The translations under genes were made by a program, and so were the position numbers. From assembly GCF_018130215.1 (NCBI RefSeq), contig NZ_JAFCKQ010000034.1:17723-81722 (forward strand): a stretch of 64,000 bases of DNA. Reading direction: 5' to 3'. Positions 32,926 through 41,639 of the stretch are shown piece after piece. Under the pieces are notes generated by a model that ran no database searches, had not been told where the DNA came from, and saw only the letters and a list, made by a program, of their open reading frames with translations. Source of the stretch: Bradyrhizobium jicamae. GTDB taxonomy: Bacteria > Pseudomonadota > Alphaproteobacteria > Rhizobiales > Xanthobacteraceae. How positions within the stretch are numbered: the stretch's first letter is position 1; each line of letters starts with the position of its first letter.

Positions 32926-33390
32926 GGAAAAGCGGCCCCAGCACGAGGTGGTGGTTCGGTGCTGGGGCCGCCGTGAGGCGGGTTGCCCGAGGTGGGGGCC
33001 AGGATGACAACCCGCGAACACGATAGGCTGAGGGGCGCCCAGGTGGCAACGGCTCAGGGGGGAGGTGGTGGGGAAATCCGCGACCACACACCCCCTCGCC
33101 CCTGAATATTTTACTTCGACCGTCATCGAAGCGTGCCGGTCACCCCTTTTGCTGATGCAACCTACGATACACAAAAACCGCGCGCGCGAGATGCTGAGAC
33201 AACATACTGTGCCGGTCACCCCATCGGCTGGTTCTCGCGCTAAGAGCGGTGACAAGGAAAGTGGTCGAGGGTAGTCGTCGCGCTTGCAGAAGGCTGGCGG
33301 CACTGCCGAGGGATACCCTTGAATACAAGCACGGACGGTGTTACGTGTAGCTCAACCGACATTGAGATAACCGTAACAGGCATGGTCGCC
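32926..33390. other. gap with two 14-bp repeats related to the iterons
   Basis: About 460 bp without a convincing gene. GTGCCGGTCACCCC occurs exactly at 33133-33146 and 33209-33222. Both contain CCGGTCAC, the reverse complement of the GTGACCGG core of the iteron array. The region may hold a second binding region for the element's initiator or the promoter of the serine recombinase. Confidence 0.6.
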
Positions 33391-34074
33391 ATGACAAACA
33401 CCGGCAAGTTCGTCTGCTACTACCGCGTATCTACTGTACGCCAAGGCAAATCCGGCCTTGGCCTTGAGGCGCAAAAGCATGCCGTCACCGAGTTCCTCAA
33501 CGGCGGCGATTGGTCGATCGTCGGCGAGTTCACCGAGATCGAGAGCGGCAAGCGGTCCGATCGGACGGCTTTGGGCAAGGCGCTTGCCATGTGCCGCCTG
33601 CACGGCGCCAAGTTGGTGATTGCCAAGCTGGATCGATTGAGCCGCAACGCGGCGTTTCTGTTGAATCTGCGGGATAGCGGCGTCGACTTCGTTTGTGCCG
33701 ACATGCCGAACGCGAACAAGCTGACGGTCGGCATCATGGCCATGGTTGCCGAAGACGAGGCCGAGCGCATATCAGATAGAACCAGAAAGGCACTGGCCGC
33801 AGCAAAGCGGCGCGGCGTCACGCTTGGCGGTTTCCGTGGCAAGGTGCCAACAGCAAAGCACCGTGCGCTGTCTGCGGAGGCCCGCCAGCGCGCGGCCAGT
33901 AACCGGGCCTCTGATATTGGTCCCGTCATTGCAGAGCTGCAGGCGGCCGGGAAAACGAGCCTGCGGGACATCGCGGCTGGACTCAATGCGCAGGGTATTC
34001 CGACATCGCGCGGCAACGGCGCGTGGACTGCAGTGCAGGTCGCGCGTGTGCTGGCGCGGCTGTCATGGGAATAG
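33391..34074 (+). CDS. serine recombinase (resolvase/invertase family)
   Basis: A 227-aa small serine recombinase. Ser14 in YYRVSTVRQGKSGLG is the nucleophile; the arginine-bearing motif KLDRLSRNAAFLLNLRDSG and the long E helix (MAMVAEDEAERISDRTRKALAAAKRRG) are intact. The C-terminal HTH is KTSLRDIAAGLNAQGIPTSRGNGAWT. It could invert or resolve DNA within the element. The ATG at 33391 is used; 33382 is also in frame. A decayed relative lies at about 41640-42230. Confidence 0.9.
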   Translation: MTNTGKFVCYYRVSTVRQGKSGLGLEAQKHAVTEFLNGGDWSIVGEFTEIESGKRSDRTALGKALAMCRLHGAKLVIAKLDRLSRNAAFLLNLRDSGVDFVCADMPNANKLTVGIMAMVAEDEAERISDRTRKALAAAKRRGVTLGGFRGKVPTAKHRALSAEARQRAASNRASDIGPVIAELQAAGKTSLRDIAAGLNAQGIPTSRGNGAWTAVQVARVLARLSWE

Positions 34075-34079
34075 TCATC

Positions 34080-34283
34080 ATGAAGTCGCCACGCGCTCTG
34101 CGCTATCCCGGCCGGCGACCGGGCTACACCCGTGCTCAGCTGGAGTTAGTGCGGAAAATGCTCGACGAGGACGCCACCGTTGTCGAGATCGCCTTGGCGA
34201 CCGGTCTCTCCAAGCCTTGCGTTTATCGCATTCGGCGCGATCCTGCCGCTGCAGAGGCCTCGCTCGCAAAGTGGGGTGATTGA
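34080..34283 (+). CDS. small helix-turn-helix protein
   Basis: A 67-aa protein starting 5 bp after the recombinase stop. It is mostly one HTH: YTRAQLELVRKMLDEDATVVEIALATGLSKPCVYRIRRDP, as in the DNA-binding domain of resolvases or Hin-like activators. It may be a co-regulator of the recombinase or an excisionase-type protein. Confidence 0.65.
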   Translation: MKSPRALRYPGRRPGYTRAQLELVRKMLDEDATVVEIALATGLSKPCVYRIRRDPAAAEASLAKWGD

Positions 34284-34334
34284 TCTCGCCCTCGATCTCG
34301 ACGGGCCGCGCCTTGAGCGAGGGCCTTGTCGATT

Positions 34335-34526
34335 TCAGTAGCCGAACAGCCGGTGTCCCGCTGGGCCGGTGAAGAAGGTCCAGATGAGCCACCCGATAAC
34401 GATTCCGAAAAGGCACATCATCACGAGCCGCGGTATGCCGTCGCTGTCGCGCGCTAGTGGCCGCCCCACCAGCCAAAGCCCCACGGCGATAGCAATCGCG
34501 ACGACCCATGCAATGATGAGTAGCAT
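34335..34526 (-). CDS. 63-aa two-span membrane protein
   Basis: The protein begins MLLIIAWVVAIAIAVGLWLV, has a short charged loop (GRPLARDSDGIPR), then a second helix LVMMCLFGIVIGWLIWTFF and a polar tail. GAGGGGG lies nine bases before the ATG at 34526. Two spans, small size and a phage-like setting would fit a holin, but it is on the opposite strand to the terminase genes and the assignment is only a possibility. Confidence 0.6.
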   Translation of the reverse strand: MLLIIAWVVAIAIAVGLWLVGRPLARDSDGIPRLVMMCLFGIVIGWLIWTFFTGPAGHRLFGY

Positions 34527-34901
34527 TTGGTGAATCCCCCTCGAAGACCCGGTCAACACTAACGGCACCAACAGCTGCGGAGCTAGAGCCCCTCCCCCTC
34601 GATCAACCGCCCCGCCCGCCCCGCGCCGAGCCCGCCCATGCGCTGGCCGATCCTGGCCGTGCCGGAGAGACCGGAGCCTCGTCAGGCCTCCCACCGACCT
34701 CCCCCGCAAATCCTAGAGGGCCGGAACCCTACACCATTTCGGTTTATTAGCAAAATATAACTTGGGATTATGTTCCTCTGCGCTTATATTCTTCTTTGAA
34801 AGCCCTTGTATCGCCCTTCACAAATAGCCGCGCCGATGGGCGTTGCGGCCGGCGCTAGAGCTGTATTTCGCTCAGTGGCGCGCTCAGTGAGAACAGTCAC
34901 C
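34527..34901. other. AT-rich promoter-like gap before terminase genes
   Basis: No supported gene. Bases 34736-34800 are clearly AT-richer than the surroundings (for example TTATTAGCAAAATATAAC), probably promoter DNA. The 9-mer CGCTCAGTG occurs at 34869, 34881 and 34924, close to the start of the next gene. Confidence 0.45.
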
Positions 34902-35306
34902 ATGTCATCGCGTCATCCCACCGCGCTCAGTGCACGGTCGCACGACCGCGCCGCTCGCAAGCGCAACAGGCGTGACACCGTTGCACTGCGCCGGGCCACC
35001 GCTGGCGATCTGCAGGCCCAGCGCGCCAGCCTCGATCTGGGCCGATGGTTTCGAGCAACGGACGGCAGGCGAGATCACGACGACGCCACCGTGGCCGCGA
35101 TCAGGTACGCGCAGGAGTTGATCAGGCGGGCGCTGGAGCGGCGCCAGCATGTCGACGGCGTACTGATCGAGCGCCTGCGGCTCGCCACTGGCCGGCTAGA
35201 ACTACACGTGGAAGCCGGCCGCCTGCGGCTTCACCCTGATGTCTTGATCGAGGTCCGCATGGTCGCGGCCGAGATCGCAGCGCAGCTGTTCCAGAGCGCC
35301 ACCTAG
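34902..35306 (+). CDS. basic phage-like protein, unknown
   Basis: About 134 aa, Arg-rich (RSHDRAARKRNRRDTVALRRATAG), with a helical C-terminal half (HVDGVLIERLRLATGRLELHVEAGRL). It lies just upstream of the probable terminase small subunit on the same strand. I do not recognise the family. DNA binding is plausible from the charge. Confidence 0.5.
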   Translation: MSSRHPTALSARSHDRAARKRNRRDTVALRRATAGDLQAQRASLDLGRWFRATDGRRDHDDATVAAIRYAQELIRRALERRQHVDGVLIERLRLATGRLELHVEAGRLRLHPDVLIEVRMVAAEIAAQLFQSAT

Positions 35307-35344
35307 CACAACACGCATCAACCTAAACGACCGGAGGCCCGCCC

Positions 35345-35719
35345 ATGGCGACCGACGACGAAACCCTATTGACCGGTGCCGAGCGCAAGCGAGCCGGCGG
35401 CCTTGAAGGTTCGCGCCGGGCGAAGGAAGTGCCTGCTGAGATCGCGAAGCAGCGCGAGGAGCTGGCGCAGCGGTTGGCGGCTGATCTCGGCCGCCCGGCA
35501 ACGGCGATCGACGGGGTGGCCATCGAACAGCTGGCCAGCTTGGTAACAGAGGCCCGGCGCCTTGAAGCGCGCGGCCGGTGGACGAAGGCAATGGAGATCC
35601 GGCACGAGATCGCGATCGCCATCAAAAGCACGGGCCTTCGTCCGGAGCCGCCAGTAGCGGCGAAGTCCCAGCCGGAATCGATGGCCGATTACCTGAAGCG
35701 CACGGCTGAAGCGTCATGA
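35345..35719 (+). CDS. probable terminase small subunit
   Basis: A 124-aa helical protein. The ending MADYLKRTAEAS and the ATGA overlap with the terminase large-subunit gene are its main clues. The middle (AIDGVAIEQLASLVTEARRLEARGRWTKAMEIRHEI) resembles helical P27-type small terminases, which recognise packaging DNA. A GGAGG-like site (CGGAGGCCC) precedes the ATG. Identification rests mostly on position. Confidence 0.45.
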   Translation: MATDDETLLTGAERKRAGGLEGSRRAKEVPAEIAKQREELAQRLAADLGRPATAIDGVAIEQLASLVTEARRLEARGRWTKAMEIRHEIAIAIKSTGLRPEPPVAAKSQPESMADYLKRTAEAS

Positions 35720-37239
35720 TCGAGATCCCCAACATCGTCGCCAGCATGGAGCACCCCGGTCTGTTCAGGACATGGTTTGACGGCGCGAGCTGGAACGGGT
35801 GGAAGTCCATCGCCAAGGCGACCAACGGCTTGCCGATGTCGCCTGCGGATGTGGCCTTCTTCAAGTCCGTTGCCGGTGGTCGCGAGCCACCGAAACGCAG
35901 GCCCCGCGAGATCTACGTTTTGGGCGGGCGGCGAGCTGGGAAAGACTCGTACACTTCCGGCGTAGCAGCCCACACAGCCGCGAGCTTCAATCCACGCGGA
36001 ATACTGCGACCAGGTGAACGTGCTGTCGTAGTTTGCGTCGCGGTAGACAAGGATCAAGGACGGATCATTTGGAACTATTGCCGCGCCTTCTTTGAGCGGA
36101 TCAAGCCGTTCTCCGCCATGGTCACGAGACTAGCGGAGAGCGACAACATCATCGAGCTGTGCAATCAGGTCGATGTCATCGTGATGTCCGGTGCGCGTCC
36201 CGCTGCGCTGCGCGGTCGACCGATCCTCCTGGCCGTACTGGACGAATGTGCACACTTCCAATCAGGCGATGGAGCCACCTCTGACTCCGAATTGCACGCC
36301 GCGATTTTGCCATCGATGGCGACGATACCGCAGGCCCAGCTGATCGGCATATCGACGCCACACCGGCGGGACGGCCTACTGTTCAATCAGTGGCGCCGAT
36401 ATTTCGGGCGCGACACCGACGACGTGGTGGTGATCCAAGCGGCGAGTCACGTTCTCAACCCGTCGCTCGACACTCGCGATCGTGATCGGCAACTGCAAGA
36501 AGATCCCGCCCGGGCACAGGCCGAGTGGTTCGCGCTGTGGCGCGACGACTTGGTTTCATTCATCGATCCGGCGACGGTCGACCGTGCCGTTGTAGCGGGT
36601 CGGATTGAGCTGCCGCCCTCGCCCGGCATCCAGTACACCGCAGGCGTCGACCCGTCCGGTGGCTCCAGCGACAGCATGACACTGGCAATCGCGCATGCTG
36701 ATGGCGAGCGCGGGATTTTGGATCTGGTGCGCGAGTGGAAGCCGCCCTTCTCGCCGGATCTGGTGTGCCGCGAGATCGCTGAAATCTGCCGCCGCTACGG
36801 CACGACAACAGTGCTTGGAGACAACTACGGTGGCGAGTGGCCGAAGGAGCGCTTCCGAGCCCATGGCATCGATTACCAGCTTGCCGGCAAGTCACGCTCC
36901 GATCTCTATCTGACCTTGCTGCCGGCGTTGAACACGCCGGGCCGGATCGAGTTGTTGGATCATAAGCGGCTCACCGCGCAACTCTGCGGATTGGAGCGGC
37001 GCACCACCAGATCCGGCAAAGACTCCGTAGACCATCCGAGCGGAGGCCATGACGACGTCATCAACGCCGCCGCGATCGCGCTTGTCGGCGCGGCTCTGGC
37101 GCCGCAGGGCGCGGCCTGGGGTTGGCTGGAGTACATGCGCCGCGAGTGCATCAAGGCTGGCCTCGATCCGGATCGCCTTCCCAACACCGACTACGACGAC
37201 GTGCGAGCACCGGCGCCCGATTGGGGCTGGCGCTTCTAA
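35716..37239 (+). CDS. phage terminase large subunit
   Basis: A 507-aa packaging motor. The ATPase has a Walker A variant YVLGGRRAGKDSYTS (about 68-81) and Walker B ILLAVLDECAHF. The C-terminal RNase H-like nuclease has YTAGVDPSGGSSDSMTLAIAH, VLGDNYGGEW and DHPSGGHDDVINAAAIAL, which supply the acidic metal ligands. All motifs are intact, so the enzyme may be functional even though no portal or capsid gene follows. Confidence 0.88.
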   Translation: MIEIPNIVASMEHPGLFRTWFDGASWNGWKSIAKATNGLPMSPADVAFFKSVAGGREPPKRRPREIYVLGGRRAGKDSYTSGVAAHTAASFNPRGILRPGERAVVVCVAVDKDQGRIIWNYCRAFFERIKPFSAMVTRLAESDNIIELCNQVDVIVMSGARPAALRGRPILLAVLDECAHFQSGDGATSDSELHAAILPSMATIPQAQLIGISTPHRRDGLLFNQWRRYFGRDTDDVVVIQAASHVLNPSLDTRDRDRQLQEDPARAQAEWFALWRDDLVSFIDPATVDRAVVAGRIELPPSPGIQYTAGVDPSGGSSDSMTLAIAHADGERGILDLVREWKPPFSPDLVCREIAEICRRYGTTTVLGDNYGGEWPKERFRAHGIDYQLAGKSRSDLYLTLLPALNTPGRIELLDHKRLTAQLCGLERRTTRSGKDSVDHPSGGHDDVINAAAIALVGAALAPQGAAWGWLEYMRRECIKAGLDPDRLPNTDYDDVRAPAPDWGWRF

Positions 37240-37252
37240 AGGAGAACGCAAA

Positions 37253-37762
37253 ATGGACACCTACAACACCATCAACCGTGCTCGCATCGAACAGGCCGAG
37301 GATGCCCGCGCGGAGATCGAAGCCAGAGTCGCCCGGATGTCCAAGGCCGAGGTAGACGCAGAACTGATGCGCTTGCCGGCCTCACCGGAGACCGACGCAG
37401 ACATCATCGCCCGCGCTACGCTGATGCAGCGCCGCCTCGATCTTGAGGCCGCGAAGCAGACTCCGAAGATCGACCCCGCCGAGGAGGCTAGATTGGTCGA
37501 CATCTTCATTCCGGCAGGTTGTGACATCGGATGCATGCAGGACGGCACCAGCGGTAACGCGGGCCGGTTCTATTATCGCAGGCAACACGCCGATGGCCGG
37601 TGGATGATCCGGGCACCTTGGAACTGTTGGCTGGCGGTCATCTCCGGCCGTGTGAACACCGCAGGCCTCGGCGCTCATGAGTGGACAGCCGCCAATTCAC
37701 ATCTGGTCCAGCGTCTTCCTGTCGCGCCACGATCCAACGAAGTAGCGATGGGGCCGAGATGA
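37253..37762 (+). CDS. phage-like protein, unknown
   Basis: A 169-aa protein after a strong AAAGGAG site, 13 bp beyond the terminase stop. The N-terminal 70 residues are charged helix (ARIEQAEDARAEIEARVARMSKAEVDAELMRLP). The C-terminal part is Cys/Trp-containing (GCDIGCMQDG, RAPWNCWLAVISG) and looks globular. A portal gene normally occupies this place; this protein is too short and unlike one. Confidence 0.55.
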   Translation: MDTYNTINRARIEQAEDARAEIEARVARMSKAEVDAELMRLPASPETDADIIARATLMQRRLDLEAAKQTPKIDPAEEARLVDIFIPAGCDIGCMQDGTSGNAGRFYYRRQHADGRWMIRAPWNCWLAVISGRVNTAGLGAHEWTAANSHLVQRLPVAPRSNEVAMGPR

Positions 37763-37947
37763 TCACCCTTATCGCACCCGACGACGCCGCCGTATTCCGG
37801 AGGATCACCCTGTCTTCCGGTCACACGGTGCGGCCACGGTTCAGCGAGCACGCCACAACGGTCATCGTTGCAGCCGAAGCTGACGCCGTCGAGCTCGAGG
37901 CTGAGGGTTGGACTCGCGTCAAGTACACCAGGAGGTTCATGCCATGA
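37759..37947 (+). CDS. small phage-like protein, unknown
   Basis: A 62-aa protein (MITLIAPDDAAVFRRITLSS ...) whose ATG overlaps the previous stop and whose TGA overlaps the next ATG. The chain of coupled small genes is typical of phage operons. A compact beta-rich fold is suggested by its alternating pattern; no family recognised. Confidence 0.55.
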   Translation: MITLIAPDDAAVFRRITLSSGHTVRPRFSEHATTVIVAAEADAVELEAEGWTRVKYTRRFMP

Positions 37948-38339
37948 TCTACCGCGATATCCCCAACCACGAAGCAGCGCGCGACTGCGCAAAACGCCAT
38001 GCTCACGCCGTCGGGCTCAACGTTGATGAGCACCGCACTCGCATCGTGTTCGGCGAGGTGACGGTCGGCGAGTTCGGCCGCCTCATGGTCGAGCACCTGA
38101 CAGCGCAGGACCTGCTCACCTTACACGCCGTTCCGATCAAGCTCACCGAGATCGACCGCGATCTCCGCGGCGCGATCGTCAACGCCTCTGCGGCCTTCGC
38201 GGCGGCCACCAGCGCCGAGGAGCAGGTAAAGCAGAAGGAGCTGATCGGCATCCTGATCGCATCGATAGCTCACCGGCACCCCGCTGTTGGCGCGACCATT
38301 CGCGAGATCAAAATCCGCGAGAGATACGCGGCTCTATGA
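37944..38339 (+). CDS. phage-like protein, unknown
   Basis: A 131-aa protein coupled by ATGA to the preceding gene. The N-terminal half is mixed alpha/beta and the C-terminal half is helical (AAFAAATSAEEQVKQKELIGILIASIAHRHP). No recognised domain. Confidence 0.5.
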   Translation: MIYRDIPNHEAARDCAKRHAHAVGLNVDEHRTRIVFGEVTVGEFGRLMVEHLTAQDLLTLHAVPIKLTEIDRDLRGAIVNASAAFAAATSAEEQVKQKELIGILIASIAHRHPAVGATIREIKIRERYAAL

Positions 38340-38351
38340 GGAGAACACACC

Positions 38352-38669
38352 ATGACTATCAGATTGCTCAACACGAACAACCTGCCGGCGACCGGCATCA
38401 ATCCGCCCGCCAACTGGCCAAACGGCAAGCAGTACTCGATCCCTGTGAGCGGCACCCTTGATGTCGCCGGCGTCGACGAAGCTGCGATGTTGGCAGGTCA
38501 GCACAATGGCGGGGCCGGCTTCTTCATCGTCGGCGATTCGTCCGGCCCGACGTCGGCTCGCCCAGTCAACATCCGGATTGGGTGGATGCATGTCGACACC
38601 ACGCTCAACAAGACCGTGACGTTTGACGGCAGCACGTGGCGCGACCCCGCCACGGGCGCCGTGGTCTGA
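38352..38669 (+). CDS. phage-like structural candidate, unknown
   Basis: A 105-aa protein with GAGGAG before the ATG. Its composition, rich in Gly, Asn, Thr and Pro with short strands (FFIVGDSSGPTSARPVNIRIGW, TFDGSTWRDPATGAVV), resembles small phage head- or tail-decoration proteins. That is composition only; no family identified. Confidence 0.5.
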   Translation: MTIRLLNTNNLPATGINPPANWPNGKQYSIPVSGTLDVAGVDEAAMLAGQHNGGAGFFIVGDSSGPTSARPVNIRIGWMHVDTTLNKTVTFDGSTWRDPATGAVV

Positions 38670-38685
38670 AGCAAGGAGTGAAACA

Positions 38686-38868
38686 ATGTCTGTAACAGTT
38701 GTGATGCTGCCGCCACCGGGCCAATTCCCTACTTTGGTTCATCTGCCTGACGGGAGTGTCGGCAAGATGATTGTCGACCCCGTCACGAAGGTCACCCAGT
38801 TTGAAATCCCCGCCAAGTTCATTGGCGTGTTGCTGGGCGCCGGCTGGTCGGTGGTTCAGACCTCGTGA
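38686..38868 (+). CDS. small phage-like protein, unknown
   Basis: A 60-aa protein after an AAGGAG site. It begins MSVTVVMLPPPGQFPTLVHL and ends KFIGVLLGAGWSVVQTS. A GTG four bases before its end opens an overlapping frame, but that frame is Arg/Pro-rich and unconvincing. The following 230 bp up to the cold-shock gene contain no other supported gene. Confidence 0.5.
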   Translation: MSVTVVMLPPPGQFPTLVHLPDGSVGKMIVDPVTKVTQFEIPAKFIGVLLGAGWSVVQTS

Positions 38869-39100
38869 AAACACTGAGGCTTCGGCTTGACCGCCTGCAG
38901 GTCGAGCCGGCCCCGCATGTCGACTCCGGAAGTAAGAGCGATATGTGCGGGCACCCTCCTCTTGCGCGGGGCCATTCTCCGCCTCGGCGCGCGCACGCGT
39001 CGAGTAAGAAAGACAACCTCCGCCGGCCTCGCGCAGCGCGCCATCGTTGCGGACAAGGTTGTCGTCGTGCGCGCACCAATTGCTTTGCAGGAAAAAGACA

Positions 39101-39307
39101 ATGGAACATGGAATAATCGCGGACTGGATCACCAACCGCGGGTTCGGTCTCATCAAGCCTGATGCCGGCGGCGACTATGTGTTCTGTCACATTACCATGA
39201 TGCCGAGCGGCATCACGCCGGTCGCAGGCATGAGGGTGGCCTACAACATCATCGAGGGCACGCGGTCCGGCAAGCCGCGCGCCCGCGACGTGCAGGTGCT
39301 GTCGTGA
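39101..39307 (+). CDS. cold-shock domain protein of the element
   Basis: A 68-aa single-domain protein with the cold-shock pattern GIIADWITNRGFGLIKPDAG, then YVFCHITMM, and GMRVAYNII with RARDVQV at the end. The usual W-F-N and F-V-H surfaces are altered (NRGFGLI, FCH), so it is a divergent member. Element-borne cold-shock proteins may help expression of phage genes. Confidence 0.75.
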   Translation: MEHGIIADWITNRGFGLIKPDAGGDYVFCHITMMPSGITPVAGMRVAYNIIEGTRSGKPRARDVQVLS

Positions 39308-39331
39308 CCATCGATTTATATAAGATCCTGG

Positions 39332-40315
39332 CTACCCGATTACGTCGTTGGCAAAGGCAAGCAGACTTTGCGGGATCTCAAGACCTAGTTGTTTGGCGGT
39401 TTTTAGATTTACGACGAAATCGAACTTCGTGGACATTCTGACCGGCAGGTCCGCTGGCTTGATGCCAGCGAGAATTTTGCCGACCAAATCGGCCGCTGCG
39501 ATGAGGTTATCCGCGTAGTCGTCGCCGTAGCTCATCAGACCGCCTCGTAATGCAAACTGGCGGCTAGTATAGATAGCTGGAATTTTATATCGTTCGGTCA
39601 GTGTCACTATCTTTTCGGCAAAGGCCGGGTCGAAAAAGGTCGGCTCTGAGCCAAGCATCAGTGCGCCAGCAGCGTTCTCCGCGAATGTCGCAAGAGCGGC
39701 CTCAAGCTGGGCATCAGTACGATATTCAATGACAATGAGCTGCCGCCTGAGTGCATCCGCTGCCGCCGTCAGGCGCTTCTTCTCCTCTTCGAATGACCAG
39801 AACCACCGGCCACCACTCAAATATGCGACCGTCGTTGCCGATGGAACGGCTTGGCACAGCAGATCGAGCCTTTTTGCCGCAAGCTCGGTGCCGAAGAACG
39901 CCACTCCAGTAACGTTCCCGCCGGGTCGGTTCAGGCTCTCGACGAGGCCCAACTTCACTGGATCCAGTCCGATGTTGACGAAAACGACGGGAATTGTGGT
40001 TGTGGCGTGCCTTGCCTGCACCGCCGGACCGCCATTAGAAGCCACTATCACTGTTACCTTCTGACGATCAAAATCGCTCAGAATTTCACGCCATTGGCCA
40101 GGTGTCGTACCGCCGCGATAATCAATGACCACGTTCTGACGATCGATATATCCGGCTTTTTCCAAGCCTGTTGCGAACGCATGAAAGCGGTCTTGGATCT
40201 TTGTTCCGAACCCCAATACCCCAATAACCGGCAACGCCGACCGCTGTGCGCGCCCCACAATCGGCCACGCGGCCGCAGCGCCGCCGAGCAGTGCGATGAA
40301 TGTCCGTCGCCTCAT
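39332..40315 (-). CDS. ABC transporter substrate-binding protein
   Basis: A 327-aa exported protein of the ABC_sub_bind type. The signal (MRRRTFIALLGGAAAAWPIVGRAQ) carries a twin-arginine-like start. Two Rossmann-like lobes follow, with PVIGVLGFG, VTVIVASNGGPAVQARHATTTIPVVF, the signature LVESLNRPGGNVTGV, and RYKIPAIYTSRQFALRGGLMSYG. Such orphan binding proteins without a permease are abundant in Bradyrhizobium. It is probably cargo. I used the ATG at 40315, where the signal starts. Confidence 0.85.
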   Translation of the reverse strand: MRRRTFIALLGGAAAAWPIVGRAQRSALPVIGVLGFGTKIQDRFHAFATGLEKAGYIDRQNVVIDYRGGTTPGQWREILSDFDRQKVTVIVASNGGPAVQARHATTTIPVVFVNIGLDPVKLGLVESLNRPGGNVTGVAFFGTELAAKRLDLLCQAVPSATTVAYLSGGRWFWSFEEEKKRLTAAADALRRQLIVIEYRTDAQLEAALATFAENAAGALMLGSEPTFFDPAFAEKIVTLTERYKIPAIYTSRQFALRGGLMSYGDDYADNLIAAADLVGKILAGIKPADLPVRMSTKFDFVVNLKTAKQLGLEIPQSLLAFANDVIG

Positions 40316-40482
40316 GCGTGCTCTCCGCGCGGAGCCCGGCCAGCAGAAACATACCATATTTTTGGGGCCTGCGGCGCGAAAGCGGCCTTGAGGGCCTCCA
40401 GCTGGCGCCCGTCAGGTTTTGGTCCTGCGCCGTCCGTCGGAAAATATTAACGGGCAGGGTGTGCGTGGTCTCCGCCGTCTAA

Positions 40483-41166
40483 TTAGGGTGAAATTTTCTT
40501 CCCGAGCTTAGACAAAAACTTGTCGAGAGCGTCGGCCTTCGCTCGATCCGCCGGGCTTAGCTCTTGGCGATCCAGCTTCCGCAACAACTCCGTCATACTG
40601 CTTTCCGCGTGCCGGGTGCTGGAAGGGAATATCCCTAGCGTCAAAAACTCTGGATCTGTGAGGCCCTCTTCGTGATCTCCAGGCGAAGCTATCACGAGTG
40701 AAACGTCCGCGTGACTGCAGAACCCGTGCCAGATGCCACTGACGTTGGTCATTTCGCTTAGAGACGGGGGTCCTATCTTAGGAATAGAGTGTGTCGACGA
40801 GACCCAGTCCACCACTCGTCGAAGTGACTCAGCCTGGGCCAGCGTTAAAGGATCGCGGGTAGTGTTGGGGTCTTGCCGATGCTCATACCCGGGGCGCGCC
40901 GCAATGCTGCTTATCTCGATGCCGATGTAATACGCGTTTGCGTTTCCTACATGTGTCGTTTTCTGGCCAGTGTCGCTTACCTGAACAATCTCACCATCTT
41001 TTCCCACTAGGAAGTGGGGGTAGTGTGTGGCGGTCTGAAAGTTTGCCGCTGACTGAGCAAAGCGCGGGTTTTCAGGGCGATGGAGAATGCAGCCGACCGG
41101 GCTTGGACTGATGAATGCGCCTTTGCCGGGTCGGTTGAGATAATTCACCCCGTACATGACAGCCAT
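40483..41166 (-). CDS. N-acetylmuramoyl-L-alanine amidase-like protein
   Basis: A 227-aa amidase-2-like enzyme. The strand GCILHRPE gives a first metal His, then YPHFLVGKDGEIVQVSD and YYIGIEISS, and CSHADVS supplies the second ligand region in place of the usual GHRDVS. A helical C-terminal tail follows. It would cut the peptide stem of peptidoglycan, fitting an endolysin. A 32-aa membrane peptide gene lies upstream on the same strand. Confidence 0.7.
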   Translation of the reverse strand: MAVMYGVNYLNRPGKGAFISPSPVGCILHRPENPRFAQSAANFQTATHYPHFLVGKDGEIVQVSDTGQKTTHVGNANAYYIGIEISSIAARPGYEHRQDPNTTRDPLTLAQAESLRRVVDWVSSTHSIPKIGPPSLSEMTNVSGIWHGFCSHADVSLVIASPGDHEEGLTDPEFLTLGIFPSSTRHAESSMTELLRKLDRQELSPADRAKADALDKFLSKLGKKISP

Positions 41167-41408
41167 CGCAGCCCCCCTACTTACGTAGATAGGTTCGCAA
41201 ATCTATGGAAGCTTATCACGAACAAGCTCTCCTGCCATCGAAGCGCTCGGCCCACAGGTGATTTCCAGTCTCGGCGGCGATCGACAGGACACACCCATCT
41301 CCAATCGCGGAAAAAATCTCGCCCGGGATCCACCGCCTCGCCTCCTCGCGGAAAAAAATCCTAGCCAGCAACTCCGTACACCTGCAAGGCCCCGGTCGGG
41401 CCGCATCG

Positions 41409-41507
41409 TCAGGGTGCGATCCAAACGCCGGCGCCGAGGATCGCCAGCATGACCACAATGACCACCAAGTCGGTTGTCAGCCAGTCTGGCAAGCGTGATT
41501 CAGGCAT
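41409..41507 (-). CDS. 32-aa single-span membrane peptide
   Basis: It begins MPESRLPDWLTTDLVVIVVM and ends LAILGAGVWIAP: a short polar head and one hydrophobic helix. AGGAGG lies eight bases upstream of the ATG at 41507, an excellent ribosome site. Lying upstream of the amidase on the same strand, it might assist lysis, but this is not shown. Confidence 0.55.
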   Translation of the reverse strand: MPESRLPDWLTTDLVVIVVMLAILGAGVWIAP

Positions 41508-41639
41508 GGTCGTCGGCCTCCTGGCCCAAAGGCCTGGGAAAAATCCCAGTGATGATCCGTGGTCGCACGTTCCCGGCCGCAGGTTCATGGCGACGCCGTA
41601 TTCGTCGCGAGACCGATGCCTTGGTGAGCGACTTTCCAA

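Noticed and set aside
33065..33328. Short frames on both strands in the gap before the serine recombinase
   Set aside because: They overlap the 14-bp repeats, have poor composition and no ribosome site.
38865..39116. GTG-started frame coupled to the previous phage-like gene
   Set aside because: The overlap (GTGA) is suggestive but the product is Arg/Pro/His-rich with no fold signal and runs into the cold-shock gene's start.
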